57,880 nt of DNA from contig NZ_JAJERH010000019.1 in assembly GCF_016919725.2 (NCBI RefSeq), positions 1 to 57,880 on the forward strand, written 5' to 3'. Under the pieces are notes generated by a model that did no database searches, was not told the origin of the DNA, and worked only from the letters and a program-made list of their open reading frames with translations. A program made the position numbers and the translations under genes. Shown in pieces: positions 46,401-54,403 of the stretch. This stretch comes from Virgibacillus sp. AGTR. Its GTDB lineage: Bacteria > Bacillota > Bacilli > Bacillales > Amphibacillaceae. Every line of letters begins with the position of its first letter. The first letter of the stretch is position 1.

Positions 46401-47987
46401 ATATACAATTTTCCCGTCAATTACTGTCATTGCAACGTCAATTTCGTGAATCTCATTTGGATTGACTTGGAAAATATCTTTCTCCAAAATAGTGAAATCA
46501 GCGTGATAACCTTCCGTAATCAAACCTCTACTATTCTCTTGATTAATTACATAAGCACTACCAGTCGTATATAATTGTACGGCTTCAAATATAGTCAGCG
46601 CTTCTTTAGGTAAGTATGTTTTTCCATCAAAAGAGGATTTACGAATAACCGCAGCTTGAATTCCAAGTAACGGATCCACTTTCTCAATTGGTGCATCGGA
46701 CCCACCAGCACAATGTATTCCGTGCTGAAGCATAGATTTCCAAGCATACGCTAAGTCTAGCCGTTTTTGTCCCAGCCGATCAATTACCCAAGGGAAATCT
46801 GAAGCAACAAAGGTCGGTTGGATGTCTACGACAGCAGGAAGCTCCTTTAGTAATTCAAAGGCTTGTTTATTTAAAATTTGTCCATGGATAATTCGATCGC
46901 GAGCATTCGTTGCTAACGGATATTTACTCAATATGGATGCAATTTCTAAAACGGCTTGATCTCCAATGGCGTGAACTGCTACTGGCAACTGATAGACACG
47001 TGCCCTAGCCACGAGTTCCTCTAACTCAGGTATGCTGTGAATTGCAAAACCTCTGTTTCCAATGTCATCCGCATAATCTGTAGACAACCATGCTGTCCTC
47101 CCCCCCAATGCTCCGTCCGAAAATATTTTGACTGCGCCAAGCTCTGCATAACGTGGCCCCTTCAAATACCCTAGCCCAGCATGAATCATGTCTTCCATAA
47201 CTTCATGATGGACGAGTAAATGCGCTTTAAATATTTTCTCCTTCCCATCCAACACATGTTTAAAAGCACCAAAAGTCTTATCAAATCCACCAAAATAATT
47301 AAGGTCTTCACTGTGTCCTCCAACTAAGCCCTTTGAAAGAAGATCATCTATAGCGATTGAGATTACTTGTTCTAGATAAGCCTGTGAAACAGTTGGCATT
47401 GCTTGCTTTATTAATTCCTGAGCAGTATCCAAGAAATAACCCGTTGTCTCTTCATCATCATCTCGTTCAATAACGCCACCTTTTGGATTAGCTGTTTTAT
47501 TTACAGTATCAATACCTGCCAGTTCTATTGCTTTGCTGTTAGCTAAAATAGCGTGACGGCATACTCGAGATAACATGACAGGATTATGAGGTACAATTTC
47601 GTCAAGTGCAGTTTTGTGAATAATGAGTGGTTCATCCCAATGGTTTTCATTCCAGCCCTCACCCACGAGCCACTCTCCCTCAGAAAGATTTGTAGCTCGG
47701 TTAAACAGTGCTTCTAATACTTCTTCGGCTGATTGCATTTGGGAAAGATCAAGCCGAAGTAATTTCTCACCATGCCAAATAATATGCAAATGACTATCAA
47801 CAAATCCTGGTAACATTGTTTTTCCGTTCAAATTTATTGCTTCATCTATTTGATTAAAATAAGTATGATACAAATATTCATACGTTCCAATAGCAACTAT
47901 TTGATGTTCCTCGGTAAATACAGCATCTACCACTACATCCTCACGTTCCATCGTGTAGATCGGTCCACCAAACCATAGTGTTCCCAT
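46377..47987 (-). CDS. ytcJ: amidohydrolase family protein YtcJ
   Basis: A 536-residue metal-dependent amidohydrolase of the imidazolonepropionase-like group. The metal site GFVDSHLHIIWHG (about 60) has both His ligands; further ligands are in VHAIGD, HGQ and GGSDAPIE. It ends with the small beta domain (HADFTILEKD). The substrate is unknown. The start at 47987 follows AAGGAG by 12 bases; the GTG seven codons upstream includes that site. No signal peptide. Confidence 0.88.
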   Translation of the reverse strand: MGTLWFGGPIYTMEREDVVVDAVFTEEHQIVAIGTYEYLYHTYFNQIDEAINLNGKTMLPGFVDSHLHIIWHGEKLLRLDLSQMQSAEEVLEALFNRATNLSEGEWLVGEGWNENHWDEPLIIHKTALDEIVPHNPVMLSRVCRHAILANSKAIELAGIDTVNKTANPKGGVIERDDDEETTGYFLDTAQELIKQAMPTVSQAYLEQVISIAIDDLLSKGLVGGHSEDLNYFGGFDKTFGAFKHVLDGKEKIFKAHLLVHHEVMEDMIHAGLGYLKGPRYAELGAVKIFSDGALGGRTAWLSTDYADDIGNRGFAIHSIPELEELVARARVYQLPVAVHAIGDQAVLEIASILSKYPLATNARDRIIHGQILNKQAFELLKELPAVVDIQPTFVASDFPWVIDRLGQKRLDLAYAWKSMLQHGIHCAGGSDAPIEKVDPLLGIQAAVIRKSSFDGKTYLPKEALTIFEAVQLYTTGSAYVINQENSRGLITEGYHADFTILEKDIFQVNPNEIHEIDVAMTVIDGKIVYDKNLSSI

Positions 47988-48093
47988 AGCTTCTTCGATC
48001 TCCTTCACTAGAAAAATGTTATATACATACCTTACTTATTTTCTGAATAGGAATCAAGAGGGATTATAGTCATAATAGGTTTACCAATGAGAA

Positions 48094-48280
48094 CAAAGCG
48101 CAAGCGACTGGAGCGAGTCAACGGGGATAAAGGAATCACGGTGAGCTTGCGAGCAGATGATGACTTATGTAGGGCGATTCATGAAGTCACCTCGTTTCTG
48201 GGCACTGGCGCTGGACGCAGTTCAACACACCCCTATTTATCCATATGGGCAAATGTTATAATTTCCTTCATTTCCTAGAC
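48094..48280. repeat. dispersed repeat family A, copy 4
   Basis: 187 bp, with a 20-bp internal loss near the left end (GCGCAAGCGACTGGAGCG joins parts separated in other copies) and a 7-base duplication near the right end. Same orientation as the others; lies just beyond the sspA terminator. Confidence 0.85.
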
Positions 48281-48283
48281 AAT

Positions 48284-48314
48284 TAAAAAGGACTACCCGA
48301 AACCGGATAGCCCT
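48284..48314 (-). terminator. terminator of sspA
   Basis: On minus AGGGCTA pairs TAGTCCT (one G-T) with inner CCG/CGG, followed by TTTTTAATT. 28 bases past the stop codon. Confidence 0.8.
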
Positions 48315-48341
48315 ATAGCCATTTTAACTATTTAATTTAAG

Positions 48342-48542
48342 TTATTTTGTTCCACCAAATTGTTGTTCAGCCATTTGAACAAGACGTTTAGTGATTTCAC
48401 CACCAACAGAACCGTTGGAACGAGATGTTGAATCCGGTCCTAATTGTACACCAAATTCCTGAGCAATCTCATATTTCATTTGATCTAGAGCTTGTTGAAC
48501 ACCAGGGACTACTAATTGATTTGAAGAATTATTTGCTGCCAT
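48342..48542 (-). CDS. sspA: alpha/beta-type small acid-soluble spore protein
   Basis: Coats and protects spore DNA. The 66-residue protein has both family blocks: [13 protein letters not shown], which includes the Glu-Ile/Phe-type cleavage region of the GPR germination protease, and [20 protein letters not shown]. No Trp or Cys. AAGGAGGTGA precedes the ATG. A sigma-G promoter lies just upstream. Located by thiI, as sspA in B. subtilis; other alpha/beta SASP genes elsewhere cannot be excluded as the closer match. Confidence 0.93.
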   Translation of the reverse strand: MAANNSSNQLVVPGVQQALDQMKYEIAQEFGVQLGPDSTSRSNGSVGGEITKRLVQMAEQQFGGTK

Positions 48543-48552
48543 GTTAACTCAC

Positions 48553-48597
48553 CTCCTTGGTACTTATAGAATGTGTACCAAGGAGAGAAAGCATACA
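48553..48597 (-). promoter_or_regulatory. sigma-G promoter of sspA with overlapping inverted repeat
   Basis: TGTATG (48597-48592), 18 bases, CATTCTA (48573-48567) fit the sigma-G consensus TGHATR / CATWMTA at every position. A perfect 11-bp inverted repeat, CTCCTTGGTAC (48585-48575) and GTACCAAGGAG (48563-48553), has the -10 in its loop and the ribosome site in its right arm. Confidence 0.7.
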
Positions 48598-48670
48598 TAT
48601 TTTTAAATGGTAGTTCCTGACAAATTAAGGGATATGGTCAGACATCAATAATCCAGTCTTCTACCTTTCC

Positions 48671-49870
48671 TTAGAACAAACCATCAAACTTGGTCTCTGT
48701 ATCTCGTGCTGATACTTTTATCGTTTCTATTCCAGCAATTGCTTCATCCATTAATTTTGTAAAATCCTTCTTCGATTCAAACAAATTTGCTTTTTCCCTT
48801 TTTGGTTTCGTTTTTGGCGACTTAGGTACAAATATCGTACAACAATCCTCATAAGGTAAAATAGACGTGTCGTAGGTACCAATCTCTCTTGATATGTTAA
48901 TGATCTCTGTTTTGTCCATTGTTATCAATGGTCGAATAATCGGATAGTTAGTTACTTCATTAATTGTATTCATACTTTGCATGGTTTGACTCGCTACTTG
49001 TCCAAGATTTTCACCAGTAGTCAACGATAAGATCTCTTGGTTCACACATACTCGTTCACTTATACGCATCATCATTCTCCGCATGATTGTCATTGCATAA
49101 CCGTCAGGCATTTCTCGAAAAATTTCTTGCTGGAGTTTGGTAAACGGTACGATATGCACTTGAATCGATTTACCATACTTTGTTAATTGTTTAGCTAAGT
49201 CCAGAACTTTTTGCTTTGCACGTTCACTTGTAAATGGCGGTGAATGAAAATGAATAGCTTCAATCTGCACCCCTCGCTTCATTGCTAGGTAGCCAGCAAC
49301 AGGACTATCAATACCACCTGAAAGTAATAATAGTGATTTACCAGATGTGCCTACCGGAAGACCTCCAAGTCCCTGAATAACACTTGACGTAATATAAGCT
49401 GCTTCTAGTCTTATTTCGACTTTAATTTCTAAATCAGGATGATGCACATCCACTTTAATTTCATTCGTATTGATTAATAAATGTCTACCTAATACTTGGT
49501 TCATTTCCTGTGAAGCAATGGGGAAATCTTTATTAATCCGCTTCACAGATACCTTAAATGTGTTTACATTTGTAGCATTTTTTAAAGCATATAAAGCGGC
49601 TTCTTTTATTTTATCGGGATCATTCTCCACCTTAATTGCCAAACTCATACTTTGAATTCCGAAGATATTCTTACATTTTTCGATAATTGGCTCAGGATCA
49701 TGACCGTTTAGTAAAATAAACATTCTCCCTTGTGTTCGTTTTACTTTTATGTTTGGAAATGCAGCTAATTTATGTTGAATATTTTCTTGTAGACGGATAA
49801 TAAATTGTTTTATATTTTTACCCTTTAACGCCATTTCTCCGTAGCGTATTAAAATATGATCATATTGCAT
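48671..49870 (-). CDS. thiI: tRNA 4-thiouridine synthase ThiI
   Basis: Adds sulphur to U8 of tRNA. The 399-residue short type has a ferredoxin-like N-terminus, THUMP domain (about 60-165) and PP-loop domain with SGGIDSP at 184-190. It lacks the rhodanese domain of E. coli ThiI, so it must receive sulphur from a dedicated cysteine desulfurase, which is encoded directly upstream with a 5-base gap. Confidence 0.96.
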   Translation of the reverse strand: MQYDHILIRYGEMALKGKNIKQFIIRLQENIQHKLAAFPNIKVKRTQGRMFILLNGHDPEPIIEKCKNIFGIQSMSLAIKVENDPDKIKEAALYALKNATNVNTFKVSVKRINKDFPIASQEMNQVLGRHLLINTNEIKVDVHHPDLEIKVEIRLEAAYITSSVIQGLGGLPVGTSGKSLLLLSGGIDSPVAGYLAMKRGVQIEAIHFHSPPFTSERAKQKVLDLAKQLTKYGKSIQVHIVPFTKLQQEIFREMPDGYAMTIMRRMMMRISERVCVNQEILSLTTGENLGQVASQTMQSMNTINEVTNYPIIRPLITMDKTEIINISREIGTYDTSILPYEDCCTIFVPKSPKTKPKREKANLFESKKDFTKLMDEAIAGIETIKVSARDTETKFDGLF

Positions 49871-49875
49871 GTTAT

Positions 49876-51015
49876 CTACTCCATTACTTCTTTAAATTGT
49901 TGAATTTTCTCTTTCAGTACGTGAATAAAATTAGTTAATTCTTCCTCTGTATTTTGATAAGAAAGACTTACTCGTAAAGCAGATACTGCTCTATCATCAG
50001 AAAACCCACAAGCCGCGAGAATTTTGCTTTCATCTGACTTTTTAGAAGAGCAAGCTGATTTTGTTGATATATAAATTTCTTCTTCACTGAGCATGTGTAT
50101 CATTACCTCTGGTTTAATCCCTGGTATCGAAAAATTAATAATATGCGGTGCCGCATGTATAGGCGTATTTACTTTAACAGCTTCTATTTTTTCCAGTTCC
50201 TCACGAAGAAAACGTTGTAATTCATATAACCTCTGCTTGTATAAGCGTTCCTTTTCCATGATTAAGCGTAAGGCTTTCACTATCGAAACTGCTCCAGCTA
50301 AATTCTCCGTTCCCGAACGTATCGCCTGCTCCTGTTCTCCGCCATGAAATAACGGAAAAAGAGTTGTTCTATTCTTTACAAACAATAAGCCTGTTCCTTT
50401 TAAACCATGAATTTTGTGACCAGACATCGTACAAAGATCTATTCCACTATTTCTTAAGGTTAATGGAACTTTCCCTAACCCTTGGACATAATCGACATGG
50501 AAAAATAATTTTGGATATTGTTTTGCAATTTTTCCGATTTCTGCTATAGGTTGGATCGAACCTAGCTCATTGTTCACGTGCATAATACTAATTAAAATGG
50601 TATCATTTCTTATTGCTTGCTTTAGGTCTGATAAGGCAATTACCCCATCCCTATTCACTGGTAGATATGTTATTTCAAAGCCTAATTTTTCCAAGCTTTT
50701 ACAGGCATTATCTACAGAAGGATGTTCAATCTGAGTGGTGATAATATGTTTACCCCTGCTTTGATGCTCTAAAGCAATACCTTTAATAGCAATATTATTA
50801 CCTTCTGTACCTCCAGAAGTGAATATAATTTCATTTTCCGCTACATATAGAATTTCAGCAGCCTGTTTCTTAGCTTGAATTAAAAGTTTTTCTGCCTCTC
50901 CTCCCAATGGGTGAATAGAAGATGGATTAGCAAAAAAAGTAGTAGATACTTGTTCAAAACTTTTTAATACTGTTGAATCAGGCACTGTTGTAGCACTATT
51001 ATCTAAATAAATCAT
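49876..51015 (-). CDS. nifZ: cysteine desulfurase (NifS-like, partner of ThiI)
   Basis: PLP enzyme that takes sulphur from cysteine as a persulphide. The 379 aa start IYLDNSATT and have the PLP lysine K201 (MSGHKIHG), H98 (IEHPS) over the cofactor, and the catalytic loop C322 (STKSACSS). Place and size match B. subtilis NifZ, which feeds ThiI. It has AGGAG before ATG and is 5 bases from thiI, so the two act as a tRNA-thiolation pair. Confidence 0.92.
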   Translation of the reverse strand: MIYLDNSATTVPDSTVLKSFEQVSTTFFANPSSIHPLGGEAEKLLIQAKKQAAEILYVAENEIIFTSGGTEGNNIAIKGIALEHQSRGKHIITTQIEHPSVDNACKSLEKLGFEITYLPVNRDGVIALSDLKQAIRNDTILISIMHVNNELGSIQPIAEIGKIAKQYPKLFFHVDYVQGLGKVPLTLRNSGIDLCTMSGHKIHGLKGTGLLFVKNRTTLFPLFHGGEQEQAIRSGTENLAGAVSIVKALRLIMEKERLYKQRLYELQRFLREELEKIEAVKVNTPIHAAPHIINFSIPGIKPEVMIHMLSEEEIYISTKSACSSKKSDESKILAACGFSDDRAVSALRVSLSYQNTEEELTNFIHVLKEKIQQFKEVME

Positions 51016-51082
51016 TCAACTAACTCCTAACTTCCTAGAAGAATTACACCAAGCCGCCTTCTTAATTAATTTCTTTGCTTAG

Positions 51083-51111
51083 AAAAAAGGATATTATATA
51101 ATATCCTTTTT
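51083..51111 (-). terminator. terminator of ezrA
   Basis: AAAAAGGATATT (51111-51100 on minus) pairs with AATATCCTTTTT (51095-51084), then T. 19 bases past the ezrA stop. Confidence 0.85.
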
Positions 51112-51129
51112 CTATTAAGTCCTATTTAC

Positions 51130-52821
51130 TTAATTCAATACCTCTTGATATTCCTCAATTCGTTTTAACGCGCCAGGTTCAACTTCTTCGATTGCTTTAG
51201 CTGCATGCTCCAACGATAGTTCATACTCGTAATTTCGGAATAACCGTTCTGATTCGGCTAGCTTTGCAGCTAATAATGGATACTGACTACGATATCTATT
51301 CGCATATTGGATAACCTGCTCCGTTAAATAAGCTTGTTCCAACATAAGATCTGTTTGTTCCATGGAATACTCTACAGCATTCTTCGCATCATTTAAAGCT
51401 TGTTGCACCTCTGCCATATCTAGCGGTTGTTTTTCCAATGTTTTCATCACACGTTGATTTTTTTCTCCAGCTGTTTCTATTAAGTTCCATATATTACTTG
51501 GAATTCCAGGAACATTACTTTTCTTGAGCTTACGCTGAATACTATACAACTGATTTCGCATTTCCGTCAACTTATCCTTCGCCTCAAGCTCATCCTTACG
51601 AAGATTACGAATGCGCTTTTTAAACGCTTCATGTTTTTCTTTTAGCTCTTCAATTTGCACAAAGCCAGCTTCTAACTCATCACGTAGCTTTGTGTGTGGA
51701 GATTTCTCTTTCTCGATTTTATCTAGTAGTTCTTCAAATTGCGTGTTTAGTTTTCCGATTGCCTTTTCTAATGTTAAATACTTCTCCATATCACTATCTT
51801 CAAAATAATAAGCCTTCTTTAATAGCTCAACATCCGCTTTAGTACCAGCAAATGTGTCTGTAATTTCCTTTAACGTACTCTGATAGGTCGGAACTTTTGT
51901 TTCCACAAAATTCCTAGCTATTGCTTCTTTTTCGAGCAGCTGATACATTTCCTTTATCCGTCCATCTATCTCCTCTATGGCACCTTCTGCCTCAGAAAAG
52001 TCACCACTCTCCATAGCGCCAACTATATGTAAAAGTCTTTCCTGATATTTGCGTATTTCTTTTTCAAAAGCCAGATGATCCACACGATAACCTTCATTTT
52101 TCATTTCCTTTAAACCTGTATATAAATCATCTAACTGACTAGGTAATTCCTGCTTACATGATTTATATAATTGTGGAAAATCATCTAACTCTCCCTCTAG
52201 GCTATCCACAGATAGCTTTAATTGATCGACGAGCTGCTTCGCTTCTATATAATTTCCATTCTCGACAAGTTGATGATAATTAGTTAGCTGTGCTTCCAGT
52301 TCATCCATTTTTTTATCAAAATAGGCTTCCGCTTTTCCATATTGATATCTGTTTTGCGAAAGCTGTTTACGTAACGCCTTTACTGTAGGTTCAACATGCT
52401 CTATTTCTTTTCTACTGGACTCTTCGGATTCAAGCAGTTCTTCTACTTCCATTAAAATCTTCTCTATATCCTTTTCCACGGATTGCAATATCTGATCGAC
52501 TTTAGCCAGGATTTTTTTAGCTTTCGAGAACCGATATCGATCCGCCGCTTCTTCTGCATCAAATAAATGTTCTTCAATATCAGTAAGCTCTTTTGTTACT
52601 ATATATTCCCAGCGATCCTTCCACGCTTCAAATTTATCTTGTGTTTCCCCTGATAAGTTTAATATTTTTATACGGGAGAGCTCTGAAGCGATGTTTCGAC
52701 CCATAATGTCCATTTTCCAGGCTTCATAACGATCAACAACATCATATACCCTTTTTCGTAAGATAAGTCCTGTAATAATAAGTGCTATAACTATTAGTAT
52801 AATGCCTATGATGTATGCCAT
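51130..52821 (-). CDS. ezrA: septation ring formation regulator EzrA
   Basis: Negative regulator of FtsZ ring assembly at the membrane, also linked to PBP1 cycling. The 563 aa have one N-terminal membrane helix (about 3-22) followed by long spectrin-like coiled coils rich in Glu/Lys/Leu over the whole cytoplasmic part. The conserved YEAWKMDIMGRNIASELSR segment follows the helix. GGGAGG precedes ATG. Gene order ezrA-nifZ-thiI-sspA matches B. subtilis. Confidence 0.96.
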   Translation of the reverse strand: MAYIIGIILIVIALIITGLILRKRVYDVVDRYEAWKMDIMGRNIASELSRIKILNLSGETQDKFEAWKDRWEYIVTKELTDIEEHLFDAEEAADRYRFSKAKKILAKVDQILQSVEKDIEKILMEVEELLESEESSRKEIEHVEPTVKALRKQLSQNRYQYGKAEAYFDKKMDELEAQLTNYHQLVENGNYIEAKQLVDQLKLSVDSLEGELDDFPQLYKSCKQELPSQLDDLYTGLKEMKNEGYRVDHLAFEKEIRKYQERLLHIVGAMESGDFSEAEGAIEEIDGRIKEMYQLLEKEAIARNFVETKVPTYQSTLKEITDTFAGTKADVELLKKAYYFEDSDMEKYLTLEKAIGKLNTQFEELLDKIEKEKSPHTKLRDELEAGFVQIEELKEKHEAFKKRIRNLRKDELEAKDKLTEMRNQLYSIQRKLKKSNVPGIPSNIWNLIETAGEKNQRVMKTLEKQPLDMAEVQQALNDAKNAVEYSMEQTDLMLEQAYLTEQVIQYANRYRSQYPLLAAKLAESERLFRNYEYELSLEHAAKAIEEVEPGALKRIEEYQEVLN

Positions 52822-52947
52822 AAAATGCCTCCCAACTAAATTCCTAAAGAGGATGGACGTTTACAAAAATAAAATAATCGTCGCTAATAATAATCTAATT
52901 ATAATAATACCATGTTAAACACAATTTTTGCTAAAAAAATACAAATA

Positions 52948-52972
52948 AATTGGGGTTTCAGCCAATTTTTTA
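52948..52972 (-). terminator. weak hairpin downstream of refZ
   Basis: AATTGG and CCAATT with an 8-base loop; on minus it is followed by TATTTGTATTTTTTT. Otherwise 52822-53087 shows no feature. Confidence 0.3.
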
Positions 52973-53087
52973 TTCTACACGCTATAGGTAAGTCCGTACT
53001 CATTTATACATAATAAAAATTAGCAAGTGATTGTATAGTATTGTACGACAATCGTCAGCGTGCCTATTTCACTAGTAAATCGCGACA

Positions 53088-53729
53088 TCATCTGCCATGT
53101 GCATCCTCAGCTATTTTTTCACCTGAAACCTCGACTAAAAAGTCCAACCATCGATGAATCGTCTTTACATAATTTGTAACGAATAAATCATGCGAACCAT
53201 CACCAATAATATGATTTTTCCATTCATTATGCATAATATATGGCGTAATTAGCATGCCTTTTAACTGCATTAATAAATAATTTCGATCATTAATTGATGA
53301 ATGCTGTTTATCAAGTACACTAAAAAATGCCCTGCTAATAAAATAATTTTCCTTCGCTAAATAGGTCACAGCCATCTCTCTAACGAATACAGAATCTAGC
53401 GACAATTCTCTATGTATAAAACAAGAGAATTGATGATTACTTTGTTTATACTGTATAATGATGAAAATTAATTCCTTTAACTGATCCAAAGCATATAAGT
53501 CTTGATAATGCTCTAACGCTTCTTCCATGGTATCAAGATATTTTTCGTAATAGTCCGTAACCGCATATTCCAGCAGCCCTTGCTTTCCTTTAAAATAATA
53601 ACTAATAAGCGAAACATTAACATTGGCCTTCTCCGCAATATCCCGAACAGAAGTGCCATGAAATCCTTTTTGAAAAAATAATGCGGAAGCTGCTTCTATT
53701 ACTTTTTGTTTCGAGAGATTAGTCTTCAT
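53088..53729 (-). CDS. refZ: TetR family regulator RefZ (FtsZ-ring/chromosome capture)
   Basis: A 213-residue TetR-fold protein. The N-terminal helix-turn-helix (about 8-55; FFQKGFHGTSVRDIAEKANVNVS, in part) is followed by YYFKGKQGLLEYAV. The rest is alpha-helical. RefZ binds motifs near the origin and positions the polar septum in B. subtilis sporulation. Its place beside ytsP and ezrA supports the name over an ordinary TetR repressor. The start at 53729 follows AAGGAG by 9 bases. Confidence 0.85.
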   Translation of the reverse strand: MKTNLSKQKVIEAASALFFQKGFHGTSVRDIAEKANVNVSLISYYFKGKQGLLEYAVTDYYEKYLDTMEEALEHYQDLYALDQLKELIFIIIQYKQSNHQFSCFIHRELSLDSVFVREMAVTYLAKENYFISRAFFSVLDKQHSSINDRNYLLMQLKGMLITPYIMHNEWKNHIIGDGSHDLFVTNYVKTIHRWLDFLVEVSGEKIAEDAHGR

Positions 53730-53789
53730 ACGATTCAACTCCTTACATCTCCATTACGACATAGAGATGATTTATCCTGCAATTTTCGC

Positions 53790-53815
53790 TCGACAATATT
53801 TATCATACATGTCGA
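53790..53815. promoter_or_regulatory. inverted repeat in the refZ-ytsP divergent spacer
   Basis: TCGACA (53790-53795) and TGTCGA (53810-53815) are separated by 14 AT-rich bases. A binding site for RefZ itself is possible, since the family binds palindromes near its own gene, but I cannot confirm the motif. Confidence 0.3.
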
Positions 53816-53841
53816 AATACTAAAGAGAGAGGAAAATCTAA

Positions 53842-54324
53842 ATGTTCCAAACAAGTATATATTCTGGAAATAAACTAAAAGATTATGAGTTATTAATTCG
53901 TCAACTGCAAGCATTAAGTGAAGATGAAACGGATGCTATTGCCATACTTTCCAACGCATCAGCCTTATTAAATCAATTTCTTTCCGATACAAATTGGGTT
54001 GGTTTTTACTTATGGAAAGAAGATGAGCTTGTGTTAGGTCCGTTCCAAGGATTACCAGCATGTATCCGTATTGGTTATGGAAAAGGTGTTTGTGGAACTG
54101 CTGTTAAAGAGCAATCAACCCAACGGGTAGCTGACGTTCATAATTTTTCTGGTCATATCGCATGCGATAGTGCTACCAAATCTGAAATCGTTGTCCCTAT
54201 CATTATAGATAATAAGGTTTACGGTGTTCTTGATATTGACAGTCCGATGATGGATCGCTTTGATGAAATTGATCAGGAATATTTAGAAAAGTTTGTTCAT
54301 GCATTACAAACTTATTTACCCTAA
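53842..54324 (+). CDS. ytsP: free methionine-(R)-sulfoxide reductase (GAF domain)
   Basis: Reduces free Met-R-SO, an oxidation repair step. The 160-residue single GAF domain has the three functional cysteines C74 (LPACIRI), C84 (GVCGTA) and C108 (HIACDS), matching C84, C94 and C118 of the E. coli enzyme. GAGAGG precedes the ATG. Single gene with its own terminator; divergent from refZ. Confidence 0.93.
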   Translation: MFQTSIYSGNKLKDYELLIRQLQALSEDETDAIAILSNASALLNQFLSDTNWVGFYLWKEDELVLGPFQGLPACIRIGYGKGVCGTAVKEQSTQRVADVHNFSGHIACDSATKSEIVVPIIIDNKVYGVLDIDSPMMDRFDEIDQEYLEKFVHALQTYLP

Positions 54325-54351
54325 GTATACCTAATAATAGATCATAACTGG

Positions 54352-54390
54352 AAATCGGCTGTGCGGAAAGCCCAGCCGATTTAATTCTTC
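54352..54390 (+). terminator. terminator of ytsP (bidirectional)
   Basis: AAATCGGCTG (54352-54361) pairs perfectly with CAGCCGATTT (54373-54382); plus strand continues AATTCTT. Also in place to end the convergent GGDEF gene. Confidence 0.7.
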
Positions 54391-54403
54391 CATTTATAAG
54401 AAC

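Noticed and set aside
48087-48278. 63-codon plus-strand ORF
   Set aside because: It lies wholly inside repeat family A copy 4; the frame is not conserved in the other copies because of indels.
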